A stretch of 64,000 bases of DNA from DATJLY01 sp035518375 (lineage in GTDB: Bacteria; Pseudomonadota; Alphaproteobacteria; ATCC43930; CGMCC-115725), in assembly GCA_035518375.1 (NCBI GenBank), contig DATIXQ010000029.1, positions 62,001 through 126,000 on the forward strand, in the 5' to 3' direction. The translations under genes were made by a program, and so were the position numbers. The notes below the pieces were generated by a model. The model made no database searches. It saw only the letters and a list, made by a program, of their open reading frames with translations, and was not told where the DNA came from. This document shows, piece after piece, positions 1 to 7,590 of the stretch. How positions within the stretch are numbered: the stretch's first letter is position 1; the number at the start of each line of letters is the position of its first letter.

Positions 1-843
1 CCAATCGGCGCCGGCGCCGATCTTCAAGCCGCCGCCTTCGCGCGAGCAGCCGATATCGACCTCGGCCGAGGGCTCGGTGAACGGGAAGTAGCTCGGCCGG
101 AAGCGCACCGGCAGATCATCGACATCGAAGAAGGCACGGCAAAACTCGATAAGACAACCCTTCAAATGTCCCATGTGCGTGCTGCGGTCGACGACGAGCC
201 CCTCGACCTGGTGGAACATGGGCGAATGCGTCGCGTCGTGATCGCAGCGGAAGGTGCGGCCCGGCACGATGATACGCAGCGGCGGCTTCGTCTTCTGCAT
301 GACGCGCACCTGCACCGGCGAGGTGTGCGTGCGCAGCACCTTGCGCGACGCGGGGTCGGAGCCGGCGAGATAGAACGTGTCGTGCTCCTGCCGCGCCGGG
401 TGCTCGGGCGGGATGTTGAGCGCGGTGAAATTGTGGAAGTCGTCTTCGATATGCGGACCTTCGGCGACGGCGAAACCCATCTCGCCGAAGATCGCCACGA
501 CCTCGTCGATCGTCTGGCTCACCGGGTGGATGCGGCCCTCGGTGTCGCCCCTGACCGGAAGCGTCACGTCGATGCGCTCGGTCTTGAGGCGCTCCTCCAG
601 CTCCGCGCCGGCAAGCCGCTCCGCCGCCGCCGCGATCGCCGCCTCGATCTCGCCCTTGACTTGGTTCAAGGCCGCGCCGCGCGTGCGCCGCTCCTCGGCC
701 GGGAGCTGACCGATCTCCTTCATCAGCGCGGTGACGTTGCCGTTGCGGCCCAAGGACGCGACGCGCACCTCCTCGAGCGCCTCGCGGCTCGCGGCGCCTA
801 CCACGCCACGCAGAATCTCGTCGCGGATTTCGTCGAGCGTCAT
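1..843 (-). CDS. pheS: Phenylalanyl-tRNA synthetase alpha subunit (3' part beyond window)
   Basis: Charges tRNA-Phe together with PheT in the cytoplasm. The first 281 codons are present and the frame runs off the left edge. The start is ATG at 843, preceded by GAGAGGGG. The N-terminal coiled-coil region (about residues 1-90) is followed by the class II core: a stretch reading TLPVRGDTEGRIHPV, then FGEMGFAVAEGPHIEDD and HDTFYLAG, then a motif 2 region with RTHTSPVQVR and TFRCDHDATHSPMFHQVEG. These are typical of PheS. It lies 35 bases downstream of rplT in the conserved rpmI-rplT-pheS order, so it is probably co-transcribed. Confidence 0.97.
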   Translation of the reverse strand, partial: MTLDEIRDEILRGVVGAASREALEEVRVASLGRNGNVTALMKEIGQLPAEERRTRGAALNQVKGEIEAAIAAAAERLAGAELEERLKTERIDVTLPVRGDTEGRIHPVSQTIDEVVAIFGEMGFAVAEGPHIEDDFHNFTALNIPPEHPARQEHDTFYLAGSDPASRKVLRTHTSPVQVRVMQKTKPPLRIIVPGRTFRCDHDATHSPMFHQVEGLVVDRSTHMGHLKGCLIEFCRAFFDVDDLPVRFRPSYFPFTEPSAEVDIGCSREGGGLKIGAGADW

Positions 844-878
844 GCTGCCCCTCTCCGCCGGCGCGCAGGGGGCGCCCG

Positions 879-1238
879 TCACGCCTTCAAGGCGGCCTGC
901 GCCTCGGCAACGACGGCGCGGAACGCCTCGGGCTCTTGCATGGCGAGGTCGGCCAGCACCTTGCGGTCGAGTGCGATGCCGGCCCGCTTCAGCCCGTTCA
1001 TGAGCTGCGAATAAGTGAGGCCTTCGCCGCGCGCGCCGGCATTGATGCGCTGAATCCACAGCGCGCGGAAATTGCGCTTCTTCGCGCGGCGGTCGCGATA
1101 GGCATATTGCAGGCCCTTCTCGACCTTCTCGATCGCGATGCGGATGTTCGAATGCGAGCGGCCGCGATAGCCGCTCGCAAGGTCGAGCACCTTCTTGTGC
1201 CGCGCATGGGCGGTGACGCCCCGTTTGACGCGCGCCAT
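879..1238 (-). CDS. rplT: 50S ribosomal protein L20
   Basis: Large-subunit protein needed early in 50S assembly; in many bacteria it also represses its own operon through the leader mRNA. The protein is 119 aa, the usual length. It begins MARVKRGVTAHARHKKVL and contains the family signature YAYRDRRAKKRNFRALWIQR, a strongly basic RNA-binding segment. The ATG at 1238 is preceded by GAGGGG. Only one base separates it from the rpmI stop, so the two are translationally coupled. Confidence 0.98.
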   Translation of the reverse strand: MARVKRGVTAHARHKKVLDLASGYRGRSHSNIRIAIEKVEKGLQYAYRDRRAKKRNFRALWIQRINAGARGEGLTYSQLMNGLKRAGIALDRKVLADLAMQEPEAFRAVVAEAQAALKA

Positions 1239-1239
1239 G

Positions 1240-1443
1240 TCAGCCCCTCATGTACGGCATGTAGGAGAGCACGAGGTTGGCGTCGCCCTTCTGCAGGGTG
1301 ACGGTGCCCTTGGCGTTGCGCTTCGAGCGCTTCGACTTGTTGGTGAGGAGATGGCGCTTATAGGCGTTCGCCACTTTCACTTTGCCGGACGCGGTGCGAC
1401 CGAAGCGCTTCTTCGCGCCGCTCTTGGTCTTCATCTTGGGCAT
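1240..1443 (-). CDS. rpmI: 50S ribosomal protein L35
   Basis: Small basic large-subunit protein of 67 aa, beginning MPKMKTKSGAKKRFGRTASG and carrying the L35 hallmark KRHLLTNKSKRSKRNAKG. An in-frame ATG two codons upstream (1449) lies inside the AGAGGA ribosome binding site. The ATG at 1443 has ideal spacing and matches the family N-terminus, so it was chosen. In most Proteobacteria rpmI directly follows infC. Here infC is about 2.7 kb upstream, with five unrelated genes between, and rpmI has its own putative promoter. Confidence 0.97.
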   Translation of the reverse strand: MPKMKTKSGAKKRFGRTASGKVKVANAYKRHLLTNKSKRSKRNAKGTVTLQKGDANLVLSYMPYMRG

Positions 1444-1507
1444 TTCCATCCTCTCGCAGGAGATTTTGGGCGGAGAGGCATGCCCTTCGGGCCCCGGCCG
1501 CCGTCAA

Positions 1508-1545
1508 GGCCGCGGGTTATAGCGGTCCCGCGGCCCGTGGCGCAA
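1508..1545 (-). promoter_or_regulatory. Putative rpmI promoter overlapping a GC-rich hairpin
   Basis: On the minus strand TTGCGC (1545-1540), an 18-base spacer and TATAAC (1521-1516) form a plausible sigma-70-type promoter for rpmI-rplT-pheS. The -10 box lies in the loop of a perfect 9-bp inverted repeat (arms 1508-1516 and 1527-1535, 10-base loop). That hairpin could also end transcription from the VOC gene upstream. No T-tract follows it. The promoter call rests on consensus match only. Confidence 0.35.
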
Positions 1546-1547
1546 GT

Positions 1548-2087
1548 TCAGACGGCGGCCGCCTTTTCGAGCCGCGCGCGGTCCTTGAGGTCGCGCTCCT
1601 GCATGCCGGCGCGGAGCCGCCTTATCATGTCGTCGGGATCATATTCGACGCCCGTCGGGTTGCGCGCGAAATCGGCGCCGCGCATGTAGTCCTTGCACTC
1701 TTCGAGCGTCGCGAAATTCTCGACCGCGAACTCGACGCCGTTGCCGTCGGGATCGCGATAGTAAATCGAAGTGGTGGGACCGTGATTGACGCACCAATTG
1801 GGCGCAATCCCCCTCGCCTTCAAACGCTCATAGGCGTCGAACAGGTCATCGAGCGTGTCGAACGCGAAGGCGACGTGGTTCAGGCCGACATGGCGATCGG
1901 TACGCGCTTCGAGCGGCCCGAAATTGAGGAAGGCGATGCGGTGATGCTCATCGTCGTAGGTGAGGAAGCAGAGGCGGTCGTCCTCGTGCACCACCTCGCC
2001 GCCCAAGACCGCGAGATACCAGTCGCGCATCTCGGGGATGCGGTTCGTCTGCAACACGTAGTGAGAGATCTTCGCGGGCGACTTCAT
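1548..2087 (-). CDS. VOC-family metalloenzyme (glyoxalase/extradiol dioxygenase fold)
   Basis: 179 aa. Two beta-alpha-beta-beta-beta modules of the vicinal oxygen chelate fold are visible: ISHYVLQTNRIPEMRDWYL near the N-terminus, with an early His, and HVGLNHVAFAFDTLDDL in the middle, with a metal-type His. It then has TSIYYRDPDGNGVEFAVENF, whose late Glu is the usual third metal ligand. This resembles catechol-2,3-dioxygenase-like lyases and oxygenases; the substrate is unknown. The ATG at 2087 has a near-perfect TAAGGAGG five bases upstream, whose TAA is the stop of the preceding gene. It is therefore coupled to the solute-binding-like protein. Confidence 0.85.
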   Translation of the reverse strand: MKSPAKISHYVLQTNRIPEMRDWYLAVLGGEVVHEDDRLCFLTYDDEHHRIAFLNFGPLEARTDRHVGLNHVAFAFDTLDDLFDAYERLKARGIAPNWCVNHGPTTSIYYRDPDGNGVEFAVENFATLEECKDYMRGADFARNPTGVEYDPDDMIRRLRAGMQERDLKDRARLEKAAAV

Positions 2088-2097
2088 GCTACCCTCC

Positions 2098-2958
2098 TTA
2101 CACGACGAGTGCGCCATGCTCGCTCTGCCCCTCGGTGAAGCCCCACGACTTCATCCACTCGTAGGTGCGCTGGAAAAGCGCGGGCTCGTAGATGTCGACA
2201 TGCTTGTAGTGCACGAAGGCGCGGAGCAGTTCATGAGGTGCGATCGCGCCTTTGGCATGCGCCGTGACGTGATGGGCATAGCGGTAGAAATCGGCGTTGA
2301 TGCGGTCGACCGCCTCGTTCTCGGCGGCGTAGTAAGCAGCACGCTGCTCCGATGAAAGATGCGGCGCGATCACTTCGCCGCCGCGATAGAACTCGGCCGC
2401 GATGATATGTGCGCCTTCCTTCAACGCGAGGCTGATGAAGGGCTCCATGACGGTGACGGCGCGGTATTGCCCGTCCTTCAGGCCTTTCCAGCGCTGTTGC
2501 GGCAAGCCCGCTTTGGCGGTCCGCACATGCTCGCGCCCGAGCGCGCCTTCGAGCATCTGCAGGGTGGTGAAGTGGGAGCCGGTATGCTCCTGCACCGCGA
2601 TCGGAATGTCGGCGAGGTCGCGCGGCACCTGCAGCGCTTCGTCGAACGTCACGATCGCCTGCGCCGCCACGGCCGCGCGCAGCGCCGCGAGCTTGCCGCC
2701 GCGCGCGCCGCGCTCGACCCGGTCGATCGAGGCCCATTCGCATACGTTGTAGCTGTCGGCCGAGCCGCACTCGAACATACCTTCCTTGAGGCGCTCGAAA
2801 ATCTTGCTCTCGGCCGTGTCGCGCTCGCGGTCCTCGTAGGTCGCCGACATGGCGACGTCGAGCCCGGCCTTGCGAAAGAGCCCTTCCTCGATCCCCACCA
2901 GTACCGGCAGGTCGAACACAGGGTTGTTGGGTGCAATCCGCACAACGGCGTTAGCCAT
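2098..2958 (-). CDS. Solute-binding-fold protein without signal peptide (NMT1/THI5-like)
   Basis: 286 aa. The start MANAVVRIAPNNPVFDLPVL, then GIEEGLFRKAGLDV, is the usual opening of the SsuA/THI5/NMT1 periplasmic-binding fold. Here it begins directly after the initiator Met, with no signal peptide or lipobox. The SD (TGAGGAGA) is well placed before 2958, so a missed leader is unlikely. No permease or ATPase gene is adjacent; the next gene is a VOC enzyme. A cytoplasmic ligand-binding or enzymatic role, perhaps in the same catabolic step, is an inference. No specific function can be assigned. Confidence 0.7.
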   Translation of the reverse strand: MANAVVRIAPNNPVFDLPVLVGIEEGLFRKAGLDVAMSATYEDRERDTAESKIFERLKEGMFECGSADSYNVCEWASIDRVERGARGGKLAALRAAVAAQAIVTFDEALQVPRDLADIPIAVQEHTGSHFTTLQMLEGALGREHVRTAKAGLPQQRWKGLKDGQYRAVTVMEPFISLALKEGAHIIAAEFYRGGEVIAPHLSSEQRAAYYAAENEAVDRINADFYRYAHHVTAHAKGAIAPHELLRAFVHYKHVDIYEPALFQRTYEWMKSWGFTEGQSEHGALVV

Positions 2959-3037
2959 GATATGTCTCCTCAGAGAGATATCTTGGCATGACGGCGGCCC
3001 CTGTCAAAGGGCGGGCGCGAGGCCCGCCCCGGTTGGA

Positions 3038-3337
3038 TCAGCCCTGCTGCGTTACTTGGCCCGTGTCGGGGTTGGCGATGACGGTGATGCGCCGCCCGTG
3101 CCGGTCGACCTGGGCCGCGAAATTCTTGCCGACGGCGTGGAAATTCGTGTAGTCGCCGTAACCTTTTGCCTCGATCAGATTGAGCGCCGTGGTTTCGCGA
3201 CGCGCCTGGGGCGTCTCATCGCTGCTGATATGCGAGGCGGTCGCGGAGGGCAGCGCGGCCAAGGCCGGGCCGGCTTGGACGAAAGCGACACCGGCGAGCG
3301 CGGCAAACGGCACGGCGGCGAGAGCAAGGCGGGTCAT
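3038..3337 (-). CDS. Small exported PepSY-like protein
   Basis: 99 aa. The start ATG at 3337 follows GAGGAGG. Residues 1-27 (MTRLALAAVPFAALAGVAFV, then QAGPALA) form a Sec-type signal peptide. The mature part contains a PepSY-like motif: TALNLIEAKGYGDYTNFHAV, then a strand ending in DRHGRRITVIANPDTGQV. Such domains are small periplasmic modules of largely unknown or inhibitory function. A longer open frame continues upstream to 3589 but has no signal-like start and is not supported. Confidence 0.75.
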   Translation of the reverse strand: MTRLALAAVPFAALAGVAFVQAGPALAALPSATASHISSDETPQARRETTALNLIEAKGYGDYTNFHAVGKNFAAQVDRHGRRITVIANPDTGQVTQQG

Positions 3338-3434
3338 GGAAACCTCCTCGGACGTTTCACCCCCTATGATTATCGCGCTCGACCCATGACATGCTCCTGT
3401 CGCGGCGATGAATTCGCGTTCACCCGATGCGGCA

Positions 3435-3752
3435 TCACGCTCCGTCGTGGCGCGGGGCACCGGCATCGACATAGATGCGCTCGCCTGTCTCAGGTCGGAA
3501 GTGGACCTCGACGAGCCGCCCGGTCGCCGGATCGATGAAGCGCTCGCCGGTCGCGAGAAACCCGCCGCCCGGCGGCCGGGATGCGACACGCTTGTAATGG
3601 ATGCGCTCGAAGAGCGTGCCCAGGACCAGGGCGAGACCGATGAACACGAGCCCTGTCACTGCGGGCCAGGGCACGCCCGTGACCAGCAAAACCACCGCGC
3701 CGACGAGAACGGCGCCGCCGATCCCGGCCACAAGCCAGCGCACGAAGGTCAC
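3435..3752 (-). CDS. Small two-helix membrane protein of unknown function
   Basis: 105 aa from GTG at 3752. Two hydrophobic helices are visible, about residues 5-25 (LVAGIGGAVLVGAVVLLVTG) and 29-48 (AVTGLVFIGLALVLGTLFER). A soluble tail follows, containing GFLATGERFIDPATGRLVEV and FRPETGERIYVD. The tail's repeated aromatic/Gly pattern resembles a short beta-hairpin module. The family is not recognised. It sits between the YbjQ-family gene and the PepSY-like gene, on the same strand. Confidence 0.6.
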   Translation of the reverse strand: MTFVRWLVAGIGGAVLVGAVVLLVTGVPWPAVTGLVFIGLALVLGTLFERIHYKRVASRPPGGGFLATGERFIDPATGRLVEVHFRPETGERIYVDAGAPRHDGA

Positions 3753-3786
3753 GTGAAAGGGCCCGCGCGCGCGGACAAGGCCGGCC

Positions 3787-4113
3787 TCACTTCGGCAGGG
3801 GCTCGATCACGACGGCGGTGCCGTAGGCGACGATCTCGCTCATCGTCTGCCCCATCTCGGAGGAATCGAAACGCATCATGACGACGGCGTTGGCGCCCAT
3901 CGCTGTCGCGCTTAGGACCATACGGTCGATCGCGTGGCGCCGCGCCTCCTCAATCAAGGCCGTGTATTCCTTGATCTCGCCGCCGACGATCGAGCGCAGG
4001 CCCGCGGCGATGTTGCCGCCGATGCCCCGGCTCCTCACGACGACGCCGAAGCATTGCCCCTTGGTTTCGACGGTGCGATGGCCCGCCACGGTCTCGGTCG
4101 TCGCCACGAGCAT
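3787..4113 (-). CDS. YbjQ/UPF0145 family protein
   Basis: 108 aa. It has the typical family pattern: GVVVRSRGIGGNIAAGLRSI, GGEIKEYTALIEEARRHAID, then MGANAVVMMRFDSSEMGQTM and EIVAYGTAVVIEP. The fold is a small oligomeric alpha/beta protein sometimes called a heavy-metal-binding domain; its cellular role is not established. The ATG at 4113 follows GGGAGTGG. It starts 42 bases after infC and may be transcribed with it. Confidence 0.85.
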   Translation of the reverse strand: MLVATTETVAGHRTVETKGQCFGVVVRSRGIGGNIAAGLRSIVGGEIKEYTALIEEARRHAIDRMVLSATAMGANAVVMMRFDSSEMGQTMSEIVAYGTAVVIEPLPK

Positions 4114-4155
4114 GATCCACTCCCGTCCCGTCGAGTGTCGTCGCGCACGCCGCTT

Positions 4156-4692
4156 CTATTTCGGCGACAGCACCATGGTCATCTGGCGGCCTTCCATGCG
4201 CGGGTGCTGCTCGATCTTGGCGAGCTTGTCGAGGTCGTCGCGTACGCGCATCAGCACGTTCATGCCGATCTCCTGGTGCGCCAGCTCGCGGCCGCGGAAG
4301 CGCATGGTCACCTTGACCTTGTCGCCCTCCTCGATGAATTTCAGCATGCTGCGCATCTTGACGTCATAGTCGTGATCGTCGATGCCGGGGCGCAGCTTGA
4401 TCTCCTTGACCTCGATGATCTTCTGCTTCTTGCGCGCCTCGTTCTTCTTCTTCTGCTCCTCGTATTTGTATTTGCCGAAATCGAGGATTTTAACGACCGG
4501 CGGGTCCGCCGCGGCGGCCACTTCGACGAGATCGAGGCCGGCCTCGCCGGCTTTGACCAGGGCGTCGTTCCGGCTGACGACCCCTATCATCTCTCCACGC
4601 TCGTCGATGAGCCGCACCTTGAGCGCGTTGATCTCCTGATTGACGCGCGGCCCGTCCCGGGACGGCGTCGCCGGCTGCATGGTCCTGGCGAT
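4156..4692 (-). CDS. infC: Translation initiation factor IF-3, likely ATC start
   Basis: Binds the 30S subunit, keeps it free of 50S and proofreads start codon and initiator tRNA. The N-domain (GPRVNQEINALKVRLIDERG) and the basic linker (YKYEEQKKKNEARKKQKIIE) are typical, as is the C-domain ending in PRMEGRQMTMVLSPK. The first in-frame ATG is at 4680, but the strong AAGGAGG lies 18 bases from it. The same SD is 6 bases from an in-frame ATC at 4692-4690, giving an N-terminus (M)ARTMQPATPSRDGPRVNQEI and 178 aa. Rare AUU/AUC starts on infC are a known autoregulatory device, since IF-3 discriminates against them. Confidence 0.95.
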   Translation of the reverse strand: MARTMQPATPSRDGPRVNQEINALKVRLIDERGEMIGVVSRNDALVKAGEAGLDLVEVAAAADPPVVKILDFGKYKYEEQKKKNEARKKQKIIEVKEIKLRPGIDDHDYDVKMRSMLKFIEEGDKVKVTMRFRGRELAHQEIGMNVLMRVRDDLDKLAKIEQHPRMEGRQMTMVLSPK

Positions 4693-4729
4693 ATGGCACC
4701 TCCTTCACAGTTAACGCTGGCGTCCCACC

Positions 4730-6661
4730 TCAGCCGGGCGGGATCGCAGCCTCCGCCTTCAATTTACCGATGGCGTCTACGAGCGCAACGGTTTCTTGCG
4801 CGGCGCTGCCCAGACGCCGGAGCGCCACCGTCCGCGTCTCGGCCTCGCGGCGGCCGACGACGATGAGCACGGGAATCTTGGCGAGCGAGTGCTCGCGCAC
4901 CTTGTAATTGATCTTCTCGTTCGTGAGATCGGCCTCGGCCCGCAGGCCCGCTGCGGCGAGCGCCGCCATCACCTCGCCCGCGTAAGCGTCGGCATCGGAC
5001 GTGATCGTCAGCACCTTTGCCTGGACGGGGGCGAGCCACAGCGGGAAGCGCCCGGCGTGATGCTCGATCAGGATGGCGATGAAGCGCTCGAACGAGCCCA
5101 GGATGGCGCGGTGCAGCATGACCGGACGGTGACGCTGCCCGTCCTCGCCGATGTAGTTGGCATCGAGCCGCTCGGGCAGCACGAAATCGACCTGGAGCGT
5201 GCCGCATTGCCAGTCGCGGCGCAAGGCATCCCGCAGCACGAATTCGAGCTTCGGCCCATAGAACGCGCCCTCGCCGGGATTGAGGGTCGTCTCGAGGCCC
5301 GCGGCATCGCACGCCGCCTTGAGCGCGCCTTCGGCGCGGTCCCAGACGTCGTCGCTGCCGGCGCGCACGGCCGGCCGGTCGGAGAATTTGACGGTCACAT
5401 CGGTGAAGCCGAAATCGCGATAGACGCTCTGCAGCAGATCGCAAAAGGCGATGCTTTCGGCGGTGATCTGGTCCTCGGTGCAGAAGATATGCGCATCGTC
5501 CTGGGTGAAGGCGCGCACACGCATGATGCCGTGGAGCGCGCCCGACGGCTCGTTGCGGTGGCAGGCGCCGAACTCCGCCATCCGGAGCGGCAGCTCGCGA
5601 TAGGAATGGAGGTCCTGCCGGAAGATCATGACGTGGCACGGGCAGCTCATCGGCTTCACGGCGAGAACGCGCTCGCGATCCTCGTCGGCGACTGTGAACA
5701 TGTGCTGGCGGAATTTCTCCCAGTGGCCCGAGGCTTCCCACAGCGAGCGATCGACGAGCTGCGGCGTGTGCACCTCGACATAGCCCGCGCGCTCGAGCCG
5801 GCCGCGGATGTAGTTCTCGATCGTGCGGTAGAGCGTCCACCCCTTCGGATGCCAGAACACGCTGCCGGCGGCCTCTTCCTGAAGATGGAAGAGGCCCAGC
5901 TCGCGACCGAGGCGGCGATGGTCGCGCTTTTCCGCCTCCTCGAGCTGGAAGAGATATTGCTTCAGGTCCTTGTCGCTCGCCCACGCCGTGCCGTAGACGC
6001 GCTGGAGTTGTGCGTTCCTGGCATCGCCGCGCCAATAGGCGCCCGCGACCTTCGTAAGCTTGAAGGCGTGGCCAAGCTTGCCCGTGCTCGGCAGATGCGG
6101 TCCCGCGCAGAGATCGACGAACTGGCCCTGGCGATAAAGGCTGATCGCTTCGTCCTTCGGGATCTCGTGGATCCACTCGGCCTTGTATTGCTCGCCCAGC
6201 CCGGCGAAGAAGGCGACCGCCTTGTCGCGCTCCCATTCCTCGCGCGTGATCGTCTCGTCGCGATCGACGATCTCGTGCATGCGCGCCTCGATCTTCTCGA
6301 GGTCCGTTGGCGTGAACGGCGTCTCGCGCGCGAAATCGTAATAGAAGCCGGTCTCGGTCGCGGGCCCGAACGTGACCTGCGTCTCGGGATAGAGTTCCTT
6401 CACCGCCTCGGCCATGACGTGCGCGGCATCATGGCGGATGATCTCGAGCGCGGCGGGCTGATCGCGCGTCAGGATCGCGATCCTGGCGTCGTGGTCGATC
6501 CCCGCCGACAGGTCCTTCACATCGCCGTCGACGCGGATCGCGACCGCGGCTTTGGCGAGGCCGGGCCCGATTGACTGCGCGATCGCCGCGCCCGTCACGC
6601 CGCGCGCGAATTCGCGTGCGCGTCCATCGGGCAGTGTGACCTTGATCTGCGGGTCGCTCAT
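4730..6661 (-). CDS. thrS: Threonyl-tRNA synthetase
   Basis: Charges tRNA-Thr in the cytoplasm. It is 643 aa, the normal length. Order: TGS domain (residues 1-65), editing domain with HDAAHVMAEAV and the CAGPH motif (QFVDLCAGPHLPSTGK), class II core and C-terminal anticodon-binding domain. Zinc/active-site signatures include VKPMSCPCHVMIF, EFGACHRNEPSGALHG and GEGAFYGPKLEF. The open frame extends far upstream of ATG 6661, but that part is a shadow of the glycosyltransferase. 6661 starts 11 bases after the previous stop and matches the family N-terminus. infC follows after 37 bases, as in many Proteobacteria. Confidence 0.97.
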   Translation of the reverse strand: MSDPQIKVTLPDGRAREFARGVTGAAIAQSIGPGLAKAAVAIRVDGDVKDLSAGIDHDARIAILTRDQPAALEIIRHDAAHVMAEAVKELYPETQVTFGPATETGFYYDFARETPFTPTDLEKIEARMHEIVDRDETITREEWERDKAVAFFAGLGEQYKAEWIHEIPKDEAISLYRQGQFVDLCAGPHLPSTGKLGHAFKLTKVAGAYWRGDARNAQLQRVYGTAWASDKDLKQYLFQLEEAEKRDHRRLGRELGLFHLQEEAAGSVFWHPKGWTLYRTIENYIRGRLERAGYVEVHTPQLVDRSLWEASGHWEKFRQHMFTVADEDRERVLAVKPMSCPCHVMIFRQDLHSYRELPLRMAEFGACHRNEPSGALHGIMRVRAFTQDDAHIFCTEDQITAESIAFCDLLQSVYRDFGFTDVTVKFSDRPAVRAGSDDVWDRAEGALKAACDAAGLETTLNPGEGAFYGPKLEFVLRDALRRDWQCGTLQVDFVLPERLDANYIGEDGQRHRPVMLHRAILGSFERFIAILIEHHAGRFPLWLAPVQAKVLTITSDADAYAGEVMAALAAAGLRAEADLTNEKINYKVREHSLAKIPVLIVVGRREAETRTVALRRLGSAAQETVALVDAIGKLKAEAAIPPG

Positions 6662-6672
6662 TCTCGGGCGAT

Positions 6673-7590
6673 TTACCCGAAGGGCAGCGTCGCGGCAACC
6701 TCCTCCACGCCGAGCGCGGCGAGGCTCTCCCGGCGCAGGATCGTGACGCGCGGGCCACGCGGCGCGGTGAGGTCCGGATCGGAGGCGGCGGAATAGAGCA
6801 CCGTCGCCGAAGCACCGCCCGCGACCGCGAGATGGACCGGGCCGGTATCGTTGCCGATGGTGTGGAGCGCGCGGCCGCCGAGCCCGACGATGTCGCCGAA
6901 GCTCGTCTTGCCGGTGAGATCGATGGCGCCGGGCGCGCTCTGCGAAATCTCGGCGCCGAGCGATGTTTCGGCCGTGCCGCCGATGACGACGGGCGCCGCC
7001 CCACGCGCGCTGACGAGGCGCGCGAGCGCGGCATAGCTCGCGGCGGGCCAGCGTTTTTCCGGCCGGTGCGGGGCGCCGCCGGGCACAAGCAAGACGAAGC
7101 GTTCCGGCAAATGGAAGCGGGCGATGTCGGATGCGGCCCAGGCGAGCGAAGGCGTCGGCACGTCCTTGATGCCGATGGCCGCGAGTTGATCCTTCTGGCG
7201 CTCGATCGTGTGAATGAGGTCGCGCCGCGGATTGGCATGCGGGTGCGAGGCCCCCCGCGCGATCCCCGACCATTCGGGCGCGCCGGGGCGCAGGAGCTGA
7301 AAATAGAAGCTCGAGCGGTCCGAGGTCTGCAGATCGTAGACGCGCGCGAACCCTGCCCCGCGCAGCCTCGCCCTGAGCCGCCACAGCGCGAGCGGGCGGG
7401 CAAGCGACGGCCGCTCATCGATCCAGACGCGGTCGAAATAGGGCGCGGCGCGGCCAAGCTCCGCGAACGGCGCCGATGTCAGAAGCGTGATCTCGGCGTC
7501 TTGGTGATGCGCGCGGATCGCCGCCGCGGGCCCCATCGCTTGCACAAAATCGCCGAGCGCACCAAGCTTGATGACGAGGATGCGGCTCAC
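6673..7590 (-). CDS. Glycosyltransferase family 9 (heptosyltransferase-like)
   Basis: 305 aa from GTG at 7590, which overlaps the upstream stop as GTGA. It begins VSRILVIKLGALGDFVQAMG, the ADP-heptose:LPS heptosyltransferase opening, with the catalytic-type Asp in GDFVQA. The C-terminal half has LLVPGGAPHRPEKRWPA and TIGNDTGPVHLAVAGG, the nucleotide-sugar-binding signature of GT9. A role in adding a core heptose or similar sugar to lipopolysaccharide at the inner face of the inner membrane fits its partner, a GT4 enzyme translated just before it. Confidence 0.9.
   Translation of the reverse strand: MSRILVIKLGALGDFVQAMGPAAAIRAHHQDAEITLLTSAPFAELGRAAPYFDRVWIDERPSLARPLALWRLRARLRGAGFARVYDLQTSDRSSFYFQLLRPGAPEWSGIARGASHPHANPRRDLIHTIERQKDQLAAIGIKDVPTPSLAWAASDIARFHLPERFVLLVPGGAPHRPEKRWPAASYAALARLVSARGAAPVVIGGTAETSLGAEISQSAPGAIDLTGKTSFGDIVGLGGRALHTIGNDTGPVHLAVAGGASATVLYSAASDPDLTAPRGPRVTILRRESLAALGVEEVAATLPFG

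Noticed and set aside
4796..6574. Open frame of about 590 codons opposite thrS
   Set aside because: Antisense shadow of a certain gene; no domain, no SD, no family signature.
6662..7384. Upstream extension of the thrS frame by about 240 codons
   Set aside because: It lies antiphase to the GT9 gene on the same strand, has Arg/Ala-rich shadow composition and no ThrRS similarity; ATG 6661 gives the normal length.
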